This document shows positions 28,184-35,382 of a DNA stretch of 48,468 nucleotides, in pieces. Both the position numbers and the translations under genes were made by a program. Below the pieces are notes generated by a model. That model was not told the DNA's origin. It searched no databases and saw only the letters and a program-made list of their open reading frames with translations. Position 1 is the first letter of the stretch; every line of letters begins with the position of its first letter. The stretch comes from Mastigocoleus testarum BC008 (GTDB taxonomy: Bacteria > Cyanobacteriota > Cyanobacteriia > Cyanobacteriales > Nostocaceae), in NCBI RefSeq assembly GCF_001456025.1, contig NZ_LMTZ01000024.1:1-48468 (forward strand), in the 5' to 3' direction.

Positions 28184-28772
28184 ATGGAGAAACAAATGCA
28201 GATACGGGAAGCGTCGAATTCAGATTTGGAAGATGTATTACTTGTAGAACGTTTAGCCTTTGGTGAAGAAGAAGAAGCTGAATTAGTGAAAAATCTTTTA
28301 AGCGATCGCAGTGCATACCCAATTTTATCTTTGCTTGCTTTTCAAGATGATCGCCCTGTAGGACATATTTTATTTACCAAGGCTCATCTCAGAAATAATC
28401 AAAATAGGTTAGTTACCAGTATCAATAGCGATTTTAGCACCTCTAGCAGTAGTTCCTGATGCTCAAAACCAAGGGATTGGGGGAAAGTTAATCAAAACGG
28501 GATTAGAATTTTTATCAAAATCAGGAGTTGCTCTGGTATTCGTACTCGGATATACAGAATACTATTCAAAACATGGTTTTAAACCAGCAGGTCGTCTTGG
28601 ATTTGATGCACCATATCCTATTCCAGATAAACATGCAGATGCATGGATGGTTCAAGCTCTTAGTTCAGGTGCAATGCTCCCAACTGGAGCTACCCAAGGA
28701 GCATTCGCTTCTGTTTCCGGTCAGGTCATTTGTGCTGATACCCTAAATAAACCTGAATATTGGCGAGAGTAG
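28184..28772 (+). pseudogene. GNAT N-acetyltransferase, interrupted by a +1 frameshift
   Basis: The first frame (28184 to a TGA at 28457-28459) gives the N-terminal half of a GNAT fold: QIREASNSDLEDVLLVERLAFGEEEE then LAFQDDRPVGHILFTKAHL. The second half continues in the next frame from about 28420 to a TAG at 28770-28772: ILAPLAVVPDAQNQGIGGKL, containing the acetyl-CoA-binding Q/RxxGxG/A motif, then LGYTEYYSKHGFKPA. Joined, they make one protein of about 195 residues. The break is near 28408-28425, in the strand just before the CoA motif, so neither half should work alone. Explanations are a recent mutation, programmed frameshifting or a sequence error. Substrate unknown. Confidence 0.8.
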
Positions 28773-28794
28773 CGCTACGTGCAAGTCAAAATAT

Positions 28795-28860
28795 TTCCTA
28801 TGTCCCGCGGACACGTTGAGAACGCGCTACGCGTTTAGCTTCTACGCTAAAATACTAACA
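28795..28860. repeat. GC-rich palindromic repeat patch
   Basis: ATGTCCCGCGGACACG is followed by GAACGCGCTACGCGTTTAGC and GCTTCTACGCTAAA. The first block recurs as ATGTCCTGCGGACACG at about 48371 and the style matches the patch near 3284. Likely dispersed repeat DNA. Confidence 0.5.
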
Positions 28861-28940
28861 AAAGTCAAAATTCAAAAGTTATGAGTTTTAGCATTAATCA
28901 ATGTCCTAATGGATACATCTATTGCTGTAAGTATTTTTGT

Positions 28941-29735
28941 TTACTGACTTAAGAATTCAAGCACCTGTTTATCAAACTCAACTGGGTTAACCAAATTGGA
29001 TGGATCCATTGATTGTTCCAATACAACAAATTCAGAGTTGGGTAATGAATCTGCAATCTTGCAATTAATTTCAATAAACCACTGACCAAATTCTGCACCA
29101 ACTATTATTAATGTAGGTGTGGTTATAGCTTTCAATTTCTCTAACACATCGATGCGATTAATAGCCTTTCTCGCTAATATCATCTGATTTAGATCTACAT
29201 CCAAACTAACTCTCTCAAAATATTCTTGAGCTTCCCGAGCATATGCAGGTTTATATGTAGAGCGCATTCCTTGGGATAGGATTTTTTTACCTAATATCTT
29301 AAATAGGTAAAATCCAAGTATTGAGGAGAATCCAAGTATTTTCTCCTTAAATGTACTTAGTTTGCCAAAGGAATCGGCAATAATCATTTTTCCTACCATC
29401 TGCGGATGATGAGCTACAAATGATTGGGCTATGACTCCGCCCATACTAGCCCCTATTAAAGTACACTTTTCTATATTATTATTCTCTAACAGCCAATTAA
29501 TTTGATTGTGCCAATCAGACAAATCGATATGGCTCAACTTTGAAGACAACCCATGACCAAAAAGATCGGGTACAAGCAGATGATAACCAAGAGGTGGATA
29601 TTTTTCGATTTGTGGTTTCCACATTTCATGGTCTGCACCGATACCGTGTAATAACAATAAGGTTTCGGTTTCAGAAGCTTTATCGCCAAATATTTTGTAG
29701 TAGGTTTGTGTACCGTCTGGGTTGTGGAGTAGCAT
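28941..29735 (-). CDS. Alpha/beta hydrolase-fold protein with altered catalytic residues
   Basis: 264 aa. The fold is plain: LLLLHGIGADHEMW (26-39) with the oxyanion HG, VPDLFGHGLSS, and nucleophile elbow GASMGG with S97. The third and fourth catalytic positions look changed. Where relatives have a GxxD Asp the sequence reads IIVGAEFGQWF, and where they have GH-xxxxE-P it reads SMDPSNLVNPVEF, with Asp in the position of the His. The protein may be a non-hydrolytic member, or the triad may be formed by other residues. No signal peptide. Possible pathways cannot be told from the neighbours. Confidence 0.8.
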   Translation of the reverse strand: MLLHNPDGTQTYYKIFGDKASETETLLLLHGIGADHEMWKPQIEKYPPLGYHLLVPDLFGHGLSSKLSHIDLSDWHNQINWLLENNNIEKCTLIGASMGGVIAQSFVAHHPQMVGKMIIADSFGKLSTFKEKILGFSSILGFYLFKILGKKILSQGMRSTYKPAYAREAQEYFERVSLDVDLNQMILARKAINRIDVLEKLKAITTPTLIIVGAEFGQWFIEINCKIADSLPNSEFVVLEQSMDPSNLVNPVEFDKQVLEFLSQ

Positions 29736-29905
29736 ACTATACTTTTGGATTTAACAAAATTATGGTAGCTATTATGTGGGTTTCATGGTGCGACGAATTT
29801 ATCTTTCAAAACCAATTGTGACATTCTGGAGTACAGAATATGTCTTATTATCTCATATTTTATTAAGTTAAAACACTTGTTATTAATACAACGAAAGTGT
29901 AATTA

Positions 29906-30070
29906 AAAAATACTTTTTTGGGATTGGGTACTAATTTAGTATTACGGCCAAATTCTGAAACGGAAGGGTTGACTTTAAGTAATGCGAGCGCAGAATTGTT
30001 ACCTAATATTAATAATCAAAATCCTTTGGTTGGAACTTTGTTGAGTACCTACCAAGATGATATTCATTAG
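29906..30070 (+). pseudogene. Possible orphan C-terminal gene fragment
   Basis: About 53 codons follow an in-frame TAA near 29903 without a proper start and end at the TAG at 30068-30070. The Leu/Asn-rich sequence (NASAELLPNINNQNPLVG) looks coding, but I cannot name a family. It could be chance. Confidence 0.25.
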
Positions 30071-30137
30071 TTAGTACAAGTTATCTTGGATAGAAAAATC
30101 TAACTGTGTCCAACTTCGTCTAATTTTTATGCACCGG

Positions 30138-30165
30138 TTGACATTACTTGGCAATCGAATAAACT
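30138..30165 (+). promoter_or_regulatory. Promoter of the tetR gene, probably giving a leaderless mRNA
   Basis: TTGACA (30138-30143), a 16-base spacer and TAAACT (30160-30165). Transcription would start around 30171-30172, at or next to the ATG. No ribosome binding site precedes that ATG, which agrees with leaderless translation. Confidence 0.5.
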
Positions 30166-30169
30166 ATTA

Positions 30170-30185
30170 GAATGAACATTCACTC
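30170..30185. promoter_or_regulatory. TetR operator over the tetR start codon
   Basis: GAATGAACATTCACTC is an imperfect form (6 of 8 base pairs) of the perfect palindrome at 30765-30780. It covers the predicted transcription start and the ATG at 30172, fitting autorepression. Confidence 0.6.
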
Positions 30186-30747
30186 AGAAGATAAAAAACA
30201 GCGTATTCTAGATGCGACCATGGAGCTAATTGCCGAAAATGGTCTTCATGCTACACCGATGTCCCAGGTCAGTAAACGTTCTGGGGTCTCTGCTGGAACT
30301 ATTTACCACTATTTCTCCAGCAAGGAAGTGTTGATTAATGAGTTGTATCTAGAACAAAAGAAAGCGCTGTATAATTCAGCTTTTCATGGTTACGATATCC
30401 AGTCTTCTTACGAAGAGAGGTTTTTCCTGATGTGGCGAAACGTCTTTAGCTACTTGGTCGCTAGACCCGTAGAACTTCTATTTATGGAGCAGTGTGCCAT
30501 TTCGCCCCTCGTATCGGCAAAGGCAAAAGAAACTATTAACCGCTACGTTGCTCCTCTGGCTGGATTTGTTACGGAAGGCATTGAAGCAGGATGCTTAAAA
30601 AAAATGGATATTCAACTCGCCCTGTCATTTATTTATGGCAGTATCGTTAGCACTGCTAAACTCCAATTATCAGAAATGCTGGAAATCACTGATGAATATC
30701 GGGAAACTGCTGCTCAAATCTGTTGGGATGGGCTAAAGGCAGGATAA
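30172..30747 (+). CDS. TetR/AcrR-family transcriptional regulator
   Basis: 191 aa. The N-terminal DNA-binding domain (about 8-55) is typical: ILDATMELIAENGLHATPM, then helix-turn-helix SQVSKRSGVSAGTIYHYFSS with the signature TIYHYFxSKE. The C-terminal ligand domain is all-helical with no recognisable ligand motif. Two copies of a GAATGAAC-based palindrome flank the gene, one over its own start and one 18 bases after its stop, so it probably represses itself and the downstream SDR/hydrolase transcript. Hydrolase and reductase neighbours suggest a lipophilic or toxic small-molecule inducer. Confidence 0.92.
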   Translation: MNIHSEDKKQRILDATMELIAENGLHATPMSQVSKRSGVSAGTIYHYFSSKEVLINELYLEQKKALYNSAFHGYDIQSSYEERFFLMWRNVFSYLVARPVELLFMEQCAISPLVSAKAKETINRYVAPLAGFVTEGIEAGCLKKMDIQLALSFIYGSIVSTAKLQLSEMLEITDEYRETAAQICWDGLKAG

Positions 30748-30764
30748 TTTTTTTACAACTTTTC

Positions 30765-30780
30765 GAATGAACGTTCATTC
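30765..30780. promoter_or_regulatory. Perfect TetR-type operator palindrome
   Basis: GAATGAACGTTCATTC is a perfect 16-base palindrome between tetR and the decayed SDR/hydrolase unit. TATATT/TATTCT follows at once (30781-30788) and could be the -10 element, so a bound dimer would block polymerase. Confidence 0.75.
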
Positions 30781-30798
30781 TATATTCTATAAGCAGCT

Positions 30799-30884
30799 AT
30801 GAGCAAGTTAATTCTATCGCAGGTGCTTTGTCAGGGATAGGCAAGGAAACTGCTGCAATCTTTATTAGACAGAATCCGCATTGA
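30799..30884 (+). pseudogene. Remnant of a short-chain dehydrogenase/reductase gene
   Basis: ATG at 30799 begins MSKLIL. After a one-base loss near 30816 the next frame reads AGALSGIGKETAAIFIRQNP and ends at TGA 30882. This is the SDR start with the NAD(P)-binding TGxxxGIG motif (Thr changed to Ala). Only about 28 codons remain; the rest of a roughly 250-codon gene is gone. The remnant sits directly behind the operator, so the original regulated gene was probably this reductase. Confidence 0.65.
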
Positions 30885-30922
30885 TTACAAAGCAATATTT
30901 ATTTAATGAAAGGAGTCATAAG

Positions 30923-31813
30923 ATGCTAATCAGAGCTATAGGTAAAACGATAGGTAATACTGTTCTTTATCCAGCCGAACAACCCATTCCCAAGACACCT
31001 AAGGACTATGGTATTGATTACAAAGACGTAAAATTTCCCGCTCACGACAGGGTGCAACTAGCAGGTTGGTTGTTGAACGAAAATGGCGAAAAAGTAATCA
31101 TCATGAACCATTTCGGCTATCGTGCTAACCGCTATGGCTATCAGGTAAAATACCAGCCGATGCTGACCCGCCCCTACAAACATGATATTGAATTTGTGAA
31201 AGTAGCCAAACGTCTGACCGATGCTGGATATGCAGTGTTAATGTATGACCTGCGCAACCACGGTGAGAGTGGCAAAAGTAAACTAGGCGTGGGTACTGGC
31301 GGTGTAGACGAGGGCAATGATGTGCTTGGAGCAGTTAGGTTTATTGCACATAATGAAAGCAGTACTCAGGGCAAACCCATCGGTTTGTTGAGCTACTGTA
31401 TGGGCGCAAATGCTACTTTCTATGCTCAGGGTATGGATCCAGAATTATTCTCCTGCTCAAATGTCAAGGCGCTGGTAGCAATACAACCTTTGACTAACGG
31501 TGAGTTTCTGCGTTCTTATGGCATCAAGGGGCGGATTTTCAAGCATGTTGAAGCCCATTATAAAAAACACACAGGGATATCACTCGATCATCCGATTTTA
31601 GATTGTGTTGCGAAAGTTGTAACACCAACTTTACTAGTACAGAGTCGGAAAGACCCTTGGACAAATTTAGGCTTCATTAATGATGTTTTTTCGGCTCTTC
31701 CAGTGGAAAAGGAAATGAAGTGGCTTGAAGAACCTACACATCGGTTTGATGGGTACAACTGGTTTGGCGACCGTCCCGAAGACATGCTGTCATGGTTCTA
31801 CACCTATCTCTAG
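30923..31813 (+). CDS. Alpha/beta hydrolase with Cys nucleophile
   Basis: 296 aa from the ATG at 30923, preferred because AAAGGAG (30909-30915) lies seven bases upstream; the frame stays open to a TTG at 30881, but that is SDR remnant DNA. The nucleophile elbow reads LLSYCMGANA with C159 where most relatives have Ser, as in dienelactone hydrolase. Asp in QSRKDPW and His in PTHRFDGYNW complete a Cys-Asp-His triad. MYDLRNHGESG marks the strand before the elbow. No signal peptide. Presumably transcribed from the operator-controlled promoter at about 30780. Confidence 0.85.
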   Translation: MLIRAIGKTIGNTVLYPAEQPIPKTPKDYGIDYKDVKFPAHDRVQLAGWLLNENGEKVIIMNHFGYRANRYGYQVKYQPMLTRPYKHDIEFVKVAKRLTDAGYAVLMYDLRNHGESGKSKLGVGTGGVDEGNDVLGAVRFIAHNESSTQGKPIGLLSYCMGANATFYAQGMDPELFSCSNVKALVAIQPLTNGEFLRSYGIKGRIFKHVEAHYKKHTGISLDHPILDCVAKVVTPTLLVQSRKDPWTNLGFINDVFSALPVEKEMKWLEEPTHRFDGYNWFGDRPEDMLSWFYTYL

Positions 31814-32112
31814 ACAGAAGGCGGAGAATATTTAGACTTTTCTTAGTTCTCTAACACAGGGAACTATTTTCGCTGCGAACGAAGATGGTAGTGTGTCTCC
31901 TTTTATTTAAAGATGATCGCTTAATCTCTAGTTTGGGTATTGCGATCAAAATTTACTTACCATCCCATTCTCCAGAATTATAAACAGCAGAGAGATTATG
32001 GAATTTAGTTACCATACAAAATTTTCAAAGCTTTTAGTTTTCAAAGCTTTTAGATTTAAATATTTCAGTGTCAATTTTATCGTAAGTGTTCAATTTTTTT
32101 CTGAGTAAAGTC
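31814..32112. other. Intergenic region with short direct repeat
   Basis: 299 AT-rich bases between the hydrolase gene and the convergent ECF operon. TTTTCAAAGCTTTTAG is repeated twice (32024-32053). A small hairpin, CTGAG-TAAAGT-CTCAG, lies at about 32101-32116 at the end of the ABC gene but has no T-run on its strand. Confidence 0.5.
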
Positions 32113-33552
32113 TCAGAGAGGAATAACCCTCGCTTTGAGCACATCGACAACCGAAGGATCGTGAGAAGTAAATATCAAAGTCCCCCCATTGCCGGTAAAA
32201 TTCTTTAACACATCCAACATCAGCGCTAAAGATTTTGGATCTTGTCCCACCATAATTTCATCAAGTAAACAAATCTGTGGCTGTCTTGCTAAAACAGCTC
32301 CTAAAGCTAATCTCCGTTTCTGTCCCTGGGAAAGGGAATGGGGATGTTGCTCAATTAATAAACTTAAATTTAATTTTTCAATTAACGAACTTCCAACTTC
32401 TGGAGTTACACCTGGTTGAAAAATTTCCGACTGAACGCTATCAGCAAAAAGTTGATGGTTGGGATTTTGCAGCACAAAACCGACATTTTTAGCGATTTGA
32501 ACAACACTGCGCTTGGTAACGTCTCTACCGAGAACTTCTAACTTACCTGTAGCGGGTTTAAGTAAACCACTTAAAAGTTTAAGCAAAGTTGTTTTACCAC
32601 AACCATTGTCGCCTTTAAGTAATACAGTTTCCCCACTATTTACTTGTAAATTTGGGTAAGCAGGATACCCCCCCCAACTGAGATTTTGGGTTTGTAGCAC
32701 AATGGCGTTGGAAGTCTGTTGAAGATTGTTGGGAACTGGGGAAGTATGAGTAATCAAATCCGTTGAGACGTGGTACGACCGATCTCTAAAATAATTTTGA
32801 TTGGATGATAAACGATTTTCATCCTCCCAATCAGCAACGCCGGGAATATCCCACTCAGAAAGTTTACCATCTTGGAAACGAAAAATACGATTGCAAATTT
32901 CTTTTACCACATCAAAGCGATGTTCGATTAGAATTACAGATTGTCCTCGATCTCTGCGGGAGTTTAATATTTGCGTCAATAATTCTACCCCCTTAGTATC
33001 GAGAAAAGCAAAAGGTTCATCTAAAAGTAATACAGGTTGACCTGTTGCTAACATACATCCCAACAGTAGACGTTGTTTTTGTCCAGCAGAAAGTTGGTTA
33101 ATATGCCAATTCCTTTGAAGATCCAATCCAAACTCTTGTAAGGAAGTTTCTGCTAATAGGGGAATTTCTTTGGTGTCAATATTCCAATTTTCCAAGCCAA
33201 AAACCAATTCTTCCCAAACTCTATCGGTAAAGATTTGGGTTTCTACATTCTGCAACAAAATACAAAAATTTTGCGATCGCTCTCTGATAGATTGCTGATT
33301 TATCTCATTTCCTTGGTAAAGTATTTGACCATTTAATTTACCACCAATATGTTCGGGTGAAATACCTGCAATGCAATTAAGTAAAGTACTTTTACCACTA
33401 CCGGTCGCCCCAGCGATTAAGATAACTTCTCCGGGATATACCTCAAAATTAATATCTGCAATTGTTGGTTTTGACTTTCCAATATGGGTAAAGGAAAGAT
33501 TAATTACTTCCAGCTGCGGATTTAATTGACTATGTTTGCTTGCATTCCCCAT
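32113..33552 (-). CDS. ECF transporter ATPase, two fused ABC domains (EcfA1-EcfA2 type)
   Basis: 479 aa with two complete ABC domains. The first has Walker A GATGSGKST, signature LSAGQKQRL and Walker B VLLLDEPFAFLD. The second has Walker A GDNGCGKTT, signature LSQGQKRRL and ICLLDEIMVGQD, with the catalytic Glu present. Energy-coupling-factor transporters take up vitamins or metals with two ATPases, a T and an S subunit; here both ATPases are in one chain. Last gene of a three-gene operon; its start overlaps the T-component gene by 31 bases. Located at the inner face of the cytoplasmic membrane. Confidence 0.93.
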   Translation of the reverse strand: MGNASKHSQLNPQLEVINLSFTHIGKSKPTIADINFEVYPGEVILIAGATGSGKSTLLNCIAGISPEHIGGKLNGQILYQGNEINQQSIRERSQNFCILLQNVETQIFTDRVWEELVFGLENWNIDTKEIPLLAETSLQEFGLDLQRNWHINQLSAGQKQRLLLGCMLATGQPVLLLDEPFAFLDTKGVELLTQILNSRRDRGQSVILIEHRFDVVKEICNRIFRFQDGKLSEWDIPGVADWEDENRLSSNQNYFRDRSYHVSTDLITHTSPVPNNLQQTSNAIVLQTQNLSWGGYPAYPNLQVNSGETVLLKGDNGCGKTTLLKLLSGLLKPATGKLEVLGRDVTKRSVVQIAKNVGFVLQNPNHQLFADSVQSEIFQPGVTPEVGSSLIEKLNLSLLIEQHPHSLSQGQKRRLALGAVLARQPQICLLDEIMVGQDPKSLALMLDVLKNFTGNGGTLIFTSHDPSVVDVLKARVIPL

Positions 33553-34283
33553 TCGATATAACCTACACCCAATAGTATTAGTACTACACCCACACCAAAA
33601 ACTAAATCCTTAATTTTCCAGGTTAGTGGTTTAGAGTTACTTCTGGGAAGTGCAGGGTCATAACCTCTAGTTTGTAACCCAATGGTAACATCATCGGCAT
33701 AGGCAACTATTTGAAAAACTAAGGGAATAAACAAACCCTTAAACCAATGTTGTGGTTGGAGACTTAAGTTGACCCCACGTAATCGATTTGCATCAATAAT
33801 TCGTTGGGTTTCTTGTTGGATAATCGGTAAGAAGCGCCAGATTAACATTAAACTTAGTGTCAAAAAACTTGGTAAACGTGCTGCTTGTAAGGTTCTAATT
33901 AAATCTGCTGGAGGAGTCGTACCAGCAAGTAAAGGTGCAGGTATAGCGATCGCCAATAAGCGTAAGGCGCTAAAAAGGGATTTTTCCAAATCTCCCAATA
34001 ACCAAGTAGAAAGTGCAACAAAAAATGTGATTACCAAGGAAACTCTTATTAAAGTTTTAGTTTGGAGGGTAACTTGGGTGAACAGCAAAATTAATAGTAT
34101 TCCTACCAGTGAACCGACTGAATAGATATTTTGCAGCAAAAACGCAAAACCTATTAGGACAACACAAGTAATTATTTTAACTAAAGGGTTAACTTGAGCA
34201 AGAAAGGTATATTTTCGCTGATTTGGTTTTTGTTTATTAAATTTATGATTTGGTTGTTTTTTATTAAATCTAGAGGTCAGCAT
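33522..34283 (-). CDS. ECF transporter transmembrane (T) component
   Basis: 253 aa membrane protein of the EcfT/CbiQ family with about five hydrophobic segments. The coupling helices that contact the ATPases are seen as RLRGVNLSLQ (with the RxRG-like ARG motif) and LQTRGYDP (second motif). It overlaps the S-component gene by 14 bases and the ATPase gene by 31, so translation is coupled. The basic, Gln/Asn-rich N-terminus (about 25 residues) is unusual but carries the best available start. Confidence 0.9.
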   Translation of the reverse strand: MLTSRFNKKQPNHKFNKQKPNQRKYTFLAQVNPLVKIITCVVLIGFAFLLQNIYSVGSLVGILLILLFTQVTLQTKTLIRVSLVITFFVALSTWLLGDLEKSLFSALRLLAIAIPAPLLAGTTPPADLIRTLQAARLPSFLTLSLMLIWRFLPIIQQETQRIIDANRLRGVNLSLQPQHWFKGLFIPLVFQIVAYADDVTIGLQTRGYDPALPRSNSKPLTWKIKDLVFGVGVVLILLGVGYIEWGMQANIVN

Positions 34284-34815
34284 CTAATTTCCCAGCTTGC
34301 TTAAGTTGTTTAATTACTAGTTCTCCTAACCACCAACCAATTGCACCAGTAGCACAGGAAGCTATCCCCATAACTACAAAAATCCAAGGTTGAGTTAGAA
34401 GTTGGGCAAACTTACCTCCTACCATGTAAGCTGCAATTAACAAACCTAAAGGAGCAGCACTACCGAAGAATACAATATTACCAAGTAAGCGGTTTCCTTT
34501 ACTGTGATAATTCCCTCGAAAAAAGATTATCAATTCAGTTAACAGGCTAGTAGCAGCTAAATAAAGGGTAATTGCAGGAGAGATTGCTCCCAATAATAAA
34601 GCTAAAGGCACAATCATTAAGGCGACGCTACCTTTACGTTGCAATCTTGCCATACCGATGGTCATAAAAATACCACCAAAAGGTCCCCAAGCCACAAGTT
34701 GGAGCCCGGGGAAAAAAGCTGCTAAAGGACCAACTATCAGTACAGCGATTACCATCCCGATGGTCATAAAAGCGGCAAAAACATAGTCTTTTAAACGCCA
34801 GGTTGAATTTTGCAT
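34270..34815 (-). CDS. ECF transporter substrate-binding S component, MptD-like
   Basis: 181 aa with about six hydrophobic segments, the size and shape of an ECF S component. The N-terminal WRLKDYVFAAFMTIGMVIAV and the overall pattern match the MptD-type family, whose substrate is not settled. It is first in the operon S-T-AA, so the set forms a dedicated (group I) transporter. I see no riboswitch or metal-box upstream that would show the ligand. Confidence 0.85.
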   Translation of the reverse strand: MQNSTWRLKDYVFAAFMTIGMVIAVLIVGPLAAFFPGLQLVAWGPFGGIFMTIGMARLQRKGSVALMIVPLALLLGAISPAITLYLAATSLLTELIIFFRGNYHSKGNRLLGNIVFFGSAAPLGLLIAAYMVGGKFAQLLTQPWIFVVMGIASCATGAIGWWLGELVIKQLKQAGKLDADL

Positions 34816-35382
34816 TTTTATTTAATAGAAGTTTATTTGCACGAGAAGTTTTTAATTCAACTTTTCTATCTGATACCAATTTGGAAAAATAATGAGACAG
34901 ATAGATTTTTGTAGAGACGTTGCATGCAACGTCTCTACCGGAGAATCTGTTGCAATGATTTATCGAATTGGTACGATGACTTAAGTTGTGATTTACAAAA
35001 TTAGAGTTGCAAATATCAGAGTTGTGGATTCTCCTACCCCCTTGAAAATGAATAATTCAAAGCCCCATTTATTAGTGAAATTGAGGTTATTATGAGATAT
35101 TTTATTTACAACTAGCAACTTGAGTTAATATTTATTTGTTTTTATAGTTGAATTTGATTTAAATTGGGCAAACTCCTTTTTGCTTCTTGATTTGGCATAA
35201 CTTTGAATTCTCATACAACTGAAGAAAAGAATGTTATTTTAAGGCTCTTTAATTTTAAATATAACTAAGATGTGGTAATATCTTTAACATAAATCTGTAA
35301 ATTAATCTTCAGTTTTTCTACGAGAAAGATGTTGCATATATAAAGTAGTTAAGCTATGTGTGGTTAATAGGGGTTTGAGAAT
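34816..35382. other. Divergent region between ECF operon and CHAT-CHASE2 gene
   Basis: 567 bases containing the MITE-like element at 34873-34974. The remainder (34975-35382) is AT-rich with no ORF. Promoters for both sides are expected here. Confidence 0.55.
34873..34974. repeat. MITE-like element (ATACCAATT ends) with inserted palindrome
   Basis: Left half almost identical to the 3038-3086 element; right end AATTGGTAC. Between them, 34911-34938 is a perfect 28-base palindrome with arms GTAGAGACGTTGCA / TGCAACGTCTCTAC. The intact shorter copy at 3038 shows the palindrome segment is extra. Confidence 0.8.

Larger units (their letters stand above)
29736..30171. other. Divergent intergenic region with a possible gene remnant
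   Basis: 436 bases. A reading frame without a start codon (about 29906-30070) encodes LGLGTNLVLRPNSE and onward to a TAG at 30068; its composition is protein-like and it may be the tail of a lost gene. The promoter and operator of the tetR gene occupy 30138-30185. Confidence 0.45.

Noticed and set aside
30881..30922. Upstream TTG start for the Cys hydrolase
   Set aside because: The extension is translated from the SDR remnant and lacks a ribosome site, while ATG 30923 has AAAGGAG at proper spacing.
32101..32116. Hairpin CTGAG/CTCAG as terminator of the ECF operon
   Set aside because: On the minus strand the stem is followed by A, not T, and it overlaps the stop region.
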